DNA of 64,000 nucleotides, from the NCBI GenBank assembly GCA_913778205.1, contig CAJYUW010000056.1:25286-89285 (forward strand), read 5' to 3'. Position 1 is the stretch's first letter. Each line of letters opens with the position of its first letter. Under the pieces are notes generated by a model. That model searched no databases. It saw only the letters and a list, made by a program, of their open reading frames with translations, and had not been told where the DNA came from. A program made the translations under genes and the position numbers. Below are positions 60,126 through 64,000 of this stretch, in pieces. The stretch is from an uncultured Curtobacterium sp. GTDB lineage: Bacteria; Actinomycetota; Actinomycetes; Actinomycetales; Microbacteriaceae.

Positions 60126-60195
60126 CGATCCTCGAGGATCGGGGGAACCCGATCGGCCACGAGCCGGGACGAGGACATCCTCCGATCGGAGGATG
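60126..60195. promoter_or_regulatory. stacked perfect palindromes upstream of ABC transporter operon
   Basis: CGATCCTCGAGGATCG (60126-60141, 16 bp) and CATCCTCCGATCGGAGGATG (60176-60195, 20 bp) are perfect palindromes. The first sits inside a larger GGCCGATCG/CGATCGGCC dyad. They lie 56-125 bp before the ABC ATPase start, a fitting place for binding sites of the operon's own response regulator. Confidence 0.55.
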
Positions 60196-60250
60196 CCGGT
60201 CGGCCGGACCGGTCGAACCGTCCCACCTCGCGCCACGCCAGGCTGGACCC

Positions 60251-61087
60251 ATGTCCGACACCCCCGCCATCGAGGTCCGCGACCTCCGCAAGCAGTACGC
60301 CACCGGCACGGTCGCCGTCGACGCCGTGTCGTTCACGATCGCTCCCGGAGAGACCTTCGCCCTGCTCGGACCGAACGGCGCCGGGAAGTCCACCACGGTC
60401 GAGATCCTCGAGGGGTACCGCTCCCGCACCTCGGGCGAGGTGCGCGTCCTCGGGCACGACCCCGCCCGTGCGAGCCGCCGGCACAACGCCCGCGTCGGCA
60501 TCGTGCTGCAGACGAGCGCGGAGTCCCCGAACGTCACCGTCGCCGAACAGCTGCGGCACTTCGCGAGCCTCTACCCGCGGCACCGCGACGTCGACGAGCT
60601 GCTCGACGCGGTCGGCCTCGCCGCGCAGCGGAACACCCGCATCAGCCGCTTGAGCGGCGGTCAGCGTCGGCGGGTCGACGTCGCGCTCGGCATCATCGGC
60701 CGGCCGGAGGTGCTGTTCCTCGACGAACCGACGACCGGCTTCGACCCCGAGGCCCGGCGCCAGTTCTGGGCCCTCATCCGCAGCGTGCAGGCCGAGGGCA
60801 CCACCGTGCTCCTGACGACGCACTACCTCGACGAGGCTGCACACCTCGCCGACCGTGCCGCCGTGATCGCGAGCGGCCGGCTGCTCGACATCGCCCCGAT
60901 CGACGAGATCGGCGGCCGCGAGGCCCGCACCCCGATCGTCCGGTGGCGCGACGCCGCCGGCACCCGACACGAGGAACGCACGAGCGACCCGGTGTCCTTC
61001 ATCCGCACCCGCACCGAGGACGGCTTCACCGACCTCGAGGTGATCCGTCCGTCCCTCGAGGACGTCTACCTGGAGATGGTGGCCTGA
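60251..61087 (+). CDS. ABC transporter ATP-binding protein (ABC-2 type)
   Basis: A 278-residue nucleotide-binding domain: Walker A GPNGAGKST (40-48), signature LSGGQ (134-138), Walker B VLFLDEP (154-160), and a switch histidine in TTHYLDEA. The C-terminal extension of about 60 residues is typical of DrrA-like drug or lipid exporters. First gene of a four-gene operon; permease start is 2 nt after its stop. Confidence 0.93.
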   Translation: MSDTPAIEVRDLRKQYATGTVAVDAVSFTIAPGETFALLGPNGAGKSTTVEILEGYRSRTSGEVRVLGHDPARASRRHNARVGIVLQTSAESPNVTVAEQLRHFASLYPRHRDVDELLDAVGLAAQRNTRISRLSGGQRRRVDVALGIIGRPEVLFLDEPTTGFDPEARRQFWALIRSVQAEGTTVLLTTHYLDEAAHLADRAAVIASGRLLDIAPIDEIGGREARTPIVRWRDAAGTRHEERTSDPVSFIRTRTEDGFTDLEVIRPSLEDVYLEMVA

Positions 61088-61089
61088 CC

Positions 61090-61884
61090 ATGATCGCCCT
61101 CGCCCGCATCCACTACGAGATCCGCTCGTACTTCCGTGCCCCCGACTCGGTGTTCTTCACCTTCCTGTTCCCCATCGTCATGCTCGCCCTGTTCTCCGTC
61201 GCGTTCAGCAGTGCACCGGACATCGGTCCGGACCCGGCCAACAGCGTCGACTACGCCACCTACTACCTCCCCGGCCTGGTCGCGACGGGCATCCTGCTCT
61301 CCGGGACCCAGTCGCTCGGGGTCGACATCGCCGGCGAACGGAGCGACGGCACGCTCAAACGCCTCGGCGGGACACCGCTCCCCGTGCTGTCGTACGTCGT
61401 CGGCAAGATCGGCATGGTGCTCGTGACCACGGTGCTGCAGACCGCGATCCTGCTCGGTGTCGCCCACTTCGTGTTCGGTGTCGACCTGCCGACCGAAGGT
61501 GGCCGCTGGTGGACGTTCGCGTGGATCGTGCTCCTCGGCATCGCGACGAGCAGCGTCCTCGGCATCGCGATCTCCGCACTCCCCCGCGAGGGTCGCCGCG
61601 CCACCGCGACGATCGTCCCCGTCGTGCTCGTCCTGCAGTTCATCTCCGGGGTGTACCTGCCGTTCACGCAGCTGCCCGACTGGCTGCAGGACGTTGCGGG
61701 CGTCTTCCCGCTGCGCTGGATGGCGTCGGGCATGCGGTCGGTGTTCCTGCCGTCGCAGTTCGCGTCGGCCGAGCCCGGAGGCGCGTGGCACCTCGGCACC
61801 GGAGCGATCGTCATGGCAGCGTGGCTGGTGCTCGGCGTCATGGTCTGCCTCCTGACGTTCCGCTGGAACCGCAAGGACGCCTGA
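61090..61884 (+). CDS. ABC-2 type transporter permease
   Basis: A 264-residue membrane protein with six hydrophobic helices, the first in FFTFLFPIVMLALFSVAF and a conserved VYLPFTQLPDWLQDVAGVFPLRWMASGM near the end, the ABC-2 permease pattern (DrrB-like). It pairs with the preceding ATPase to export an unknown compound. Its stop overlaps the kinase start (TGATG). Confidence 0.92.
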   Translation: MIALARIHYEIRSYFRAPDSVFFTFLFPIVMLALFSVAFSSAPDIGPDPANSVDYATYYLPGLVATGILLSGTQSLGVDIAGERSDGTLKRLGGTPLPVLSYVVGKIGMVLVTTVLQTAILLGVAHFVFGVDLPTEGGRWWTFAWIVLLGIATSSVLGIAISALPREGRRATATIVPVVLVLQFISGVYLPFTQLPDWLQDVAGVFPLRWMASGMRSVFLPSQFASAEPGGAWHLGTGAIVMAAWLVLGVMVCLLTFRWNRKDA

Positions 61885-63170
61885 TGCCGGCACGTCGGGG
61901 CTCCCGTCGGATCGGTGCGGGGTGGGATGCTGGTGCCGTGCACCGGATCACCCGTCACCGCTACTGGGGACTCCACGTCGGCTTCGCTGTGACGATGGTG
62001 CTCGTCACGCTCATCGCCGCGACCGACTGGTCGCCCTGGCCGACCCGGTGGCCCGCGTTCGCTGCGATCGGGGCCCTGTCGATCTGCTACGCAACGTTCG
62101 GGCGACGGGGCTACGACGACCGCCGCGCCGCCGGGCCGTTCCTCGTCGTGATGGTGATCGCCGCGTTCGTCCTGCCGGCGATCGCCCCGAGCACGGCGTT
62201 CGTGCAGAGCATCCTGTACCCGGTCCTCTGGTGCCAACTCGAGTCCGTCCGCGGTTCGATCGCGGCGTCAGCCCTCATCGGCATCGCCTCCGGCGCGGGA
62301 CTCACGGTCGCTTCCGGCCCGGACAGTGTCGTCGGCACCATACTCATCGAGGGCGTGAGCGTCGCCGGCGCCTGCGCCCTCGGTCTCTGGATCACCCGCA
62401 TCGCGACGCTCTCGGACGAACGCCGACAGCTCATCGACGAGCTCAGGACGACGCAGGACTCCCTCGCCGAGGCACACCGCCGTGCCGGCGTGACGAGCGA
62501 ACGCGAACGCCTCGCCCGCGAACTCCACGACACCGTCGCTCAGAACCTCGCCGGCATCGTGATGCTCACCGAACGCGCACGTGGAGACCTCGCCGCCGGA
62601 CGCACCGATCGGCTGGACGACCGTCTATCGGTGCTCGAGGACTCCGCCCGTGCCGCCCTCGAGGAATCGCGCACCCTCGTCGCCGCCGGCGCCGCCGGTG
62701 TCGCGGGAGACGGCCTCGGCGCCGCACTCCACCGCCTCGGCGAGCGGTTCGCCCGCGAGACCGGCGTCCCCATCACGGTCGACGCCGAAGACTGCGTGCT
62801 CGACCGGGACGCGCAGGTCGTGCTGCTGCGGGTCGCACAGGAGGCCCTGGCGAACGTCCGCGCGCACGCCGGCGCCGCCTCGGTGCGGGTCGCACTGCGC
62901 GTGGCAGCCGACCGGGTCGGCCTGCGGATCACCGACGACGGCGTCGGCTTCGACCCGACAATCCCGACCGCTGGCTACGGGCTCCGTGGACTGCGGGAGC
63001 GGCTCGCACTCGCTGGCGGCACCTGCACCATCACGACCGCTCCCGGTCGCGGCACGGTCGTCGCGGTCGAGCTCCCCGACGCCTCCGCGGTCCCCGACAT
63101 GAGCACGCCCGTCCGCCCCGTCGACGCGCAGCAGGCCGTGACGACCGAGATCGCCGGGCGGGTCCGGTGA
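61884..63170 (+). CDS. NarL-type sensor histidine kinase
   Basis: A 428-residue kinase. Five or six N-terminal helices form an intramembrane sensor (residues 25-175), followed by the HisKA_3 dimerisation domain with phosphoacceptor His215 in RERLARELHDTVAQNLAG, and a HATPase domain (DDGVGFDP, GYGLRGLRER, GRGTVVAVELP). It lacks a large extracellular loop, as in BceS/DesK-like envelope-stress sensors. Start overlaps the permease stop; end overlaps the regulator start (GTGA). Confidence 0.92.
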   Translation: MPARRGSRRIGAGWDAGAVHRITRHRYWGLHVGFAVTMVLVTLIAATDWSPWPTRWPAFAAIGALSICYATFGRRGYDDRRAAGPFLVVMVIAAFVLPAIAPSTAFVQSILYPVLWCQLESVRGSIAASALIGIASGAGLTVASGPDSVVGTILIEGVSVAGACALGLWITRIATLSDERRQLIDELRTTQDSLAEAHRRAGVTSERERLARELHDTVAQNLAGIVMLTERARGDLAAGRTDRLDDRLSVLEDSARAALEESRTLVAAGAAGVAGDGLGAALHRLGERFARETGVPITVDAEDCVLDRDAQVVLLRVAQEALANVRAHAGAASVRVALRVAADRVGLRITDDGVGFDPTIPTAGYGLRGLRERLALAGGTCTITTAPGRGTVVAVELPDASAVPDMSTPVRPVDAQQAVTTEIAGRVR

Positions 63171-63793
63171 TCCGCGTCGTCGTCGCGGACGACCACCCGA
63201 TCGTGCGCTCCGGGGTCGTCGCGCTCCTCCAGGACGCCGACGACGTCGAGGTCGTCGGTCAAGCAGCGGACGGCGCCACTGCCGTCGCCGTCGTCCTCGC
63301 CGAACGGCCCGACGTCGTCCTCATGGACCTCCGCATGCCGATGCTCGACGGTGACGCCGCGACCGCGCGGATCCTCGCTCGTGAGCCGGGCATCCGCGTC
63401 CTCATCCTCACGACGTACGAGTCCGACGACCAGATCCTCGCCGCGATCGAGGCCGGCGCCTCGGGCTACCTCCTCAAGGCCGCACCGGAGTCCGAGATCC
63501 TGGCCGGCCTCCGAGCCACCGCCCGCGGGGAGACTGCCCTCGCGCCCTCCGCAGCCGCAGCACTCGTCCGACGGACCACCGGCACGCCTGCGGCCAAGCC
63601 GACGCTCACCCCACGCGAACTCGACGTCCTGCGCCTCGTCGCACAGGGCAACTCGAACCCGTCCATCGGCCGTTCGCTCTTCCTGAGCGAGACCACCGTG
63701 AAGACCCACCTCGGGCACGTGTTCGAGAAGCTCGGGGTCAACGACCGCACCCGAGCCGTCACCCGCGCGATGGAGCTCGGCCTGCTCCCCTGA
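63167..63793 (+). CDS. NarL/LuxR-family response regulator
   Basis: A 208-residue regulator. The receiver domain has acidic pair ADDH and phosphoacceptor Asp54 (VVLMDLRMP), with Lys in YLLKA; the LuxR-type helix-turn-helix is LTPRELDVLRLVAQGNSN to VKTHLGHVFEKLGV. The GTG start overlaps the kinase stop by 4 nt. Together with the kinase it probably controls the transporter genes it is coupled to; the palindromes at 60126-60195 are candidate sites. Confidence 0.93.
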   Translation: MIRVVVADDHPIVRSGVVALLQDADDVEVVGQAADGATAVAVVLAERPDVVLMDLRMPMLDGDAATARILAREPGIRVLILTTYESDDQILAAIEAGASGYLLKAAPESEILAGLRATARGETALAPSAAAALVRRTTGTPAAKPTLTPRELDVLRLVAQGNSNPSIGRSLFLSETTVKTHLGHVFEKLGVNDRTRAVTRAMELGLLP

Positions 63794-63880
63794 CGACCAC
63801 GACGGACCTGTGACCGACCACGACGTCGCCGGTCCGAGGGCGCGACCAGCACTGTGCGGAACTGTCCCGTGAGCGCAGAA

Positions 63881-63909
63881 AACCCCTGACCAGATCATGG
63901 TCAGGGGTT
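63881..63909 (-). terminator. intrinsic terminator of rRNA operon
   Basis: AACCCCTGACCA-GATCA-TGGTCAGGGGTT is a perfect 12-bp stem; on the minus strand it is followed by TTTTCT. It lies about 20 nt beyond the 5S rRNA 3' end. Confidence 0.9.
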
Positions 63910-63928
63910 CCCTGGTGTTGCACGTTAA

Positions 63929-64000
63929 GTCCGGCGGCGTCCTACTCTCCCACAAGGTCCCCCTTGCAGTACCATCGGCGCTGAGAGGCTTAGCTTCCGG
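63929..64000 (-). rRNA. rrf: 5S ribosomal RNA (3' part; 5' end outside window)
   Basis: On the minus strand the sequence reads GGAAGCTAAGCCTCTCAGC, CGCCGATGGTACTGCA and GGGAGAGTAGGACGCCGCCGG, which are helices III-V and the 3' arm of actinobacterial 5S rRNA. About 72 of roughly 117 nt are visible. The rest of the operon would lie to the right. Confidence 0.93.

Overview
The window is high-GC (about 70%) actinobacterial chromosome. Frequent GTG starts, an LAxTG (sortase E-type) surface protein, an MshA-like glycosyltransferase, a LigC/LigD-type repair pair and a TM0106-type RecB nuclease-helicase together suggest a Microbacteriaceae member, possibly Curtobacterium-like. That placement is inference from gene content only. 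The right edge enters an rRNA operon on the minus strand: the 3' part of a 5S rRNA followed by a good intrinsic terminator.

Regions: (1) 1-13.3 kb: metabolism and regulation. A truncated LysR regulator is divergent from an MFS exporter. Then come an NAD(P)-binding protein with a divergent HxlR regulator, a quinone oxidoreductase, a GAF-like membrane protein, a secreted trypsin-like protease, a patatin, an S9 peptidase, an acyl-CoA dehydrogenase with a divergent QsdR/TetR-type regulator and a clear operator, a VOC protein, a tiny CxxC protein and a hot-dog thioesterase. (2) 13.3-20.6 kb: PutA with a divergent ArgP-like LysR, an LAYTG surface protein bracketed by a perfect 62-bp direct repeat, and an azoreductase-type flavoprotein. 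(3) 20.6-38.5 kb: an MBL hydrolase, ATP-dependent DNA ligase LigC convergent with a LigD-type polymerase, a three-gene run (DUF429, MshA-like GT4, UDG-like with a pentapeptide repeat), two APC permeases, small membrane proteins, DUF427, a BLUF photoreceptor divergent from a SWIM-SNF2 helicase, and an HNH nuclease gene with one in-frame TGA. (4) 38.8-43.7 kb: an SDR, an SseB-like protein and a large RecB-like nuclease/helicase.

(5) 43.7-57.1 kb is an accessory island with lower and uneven GC and broken genes. It holds a DUF3644 protein, a MazG-like pyrophosphohydrolase translationally coupled to a GIY-YIG/DUF2075 helicase, and an McrC N-terminal fragment. It also holds a co-directional set of three nucleic-acid enzymes: DEDDh exonuclease-TerB-like-BRCT, NERD-UvrD helicase and HhH-SNF2 helicase. 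This set is followed by a decayed second allele of the SNF2 gene's 3' end, then a membrane-anchored protein and a coupled pair whose first member is secreted. I consider the exonuclease/NERD/SNF2 set the best candidate for an undescribed, possibly anti-phage, system.

(6) 57.3-64 kb: a short UvrA-like protein with an Asn/Thr-rich insertion, three tandem 52-bp hairpins, stacked perfect palindromes, and a tightly coupled ABC transporter/two-component operon ending at the rRNA operon.

Across the window many intergenic terminators share one sequence family (a GGGAGGC stem paired with GCCTCCC), a REP-like pattern. Several genes look leaderless (-10 hexamer 6-8 nt before the start codon).
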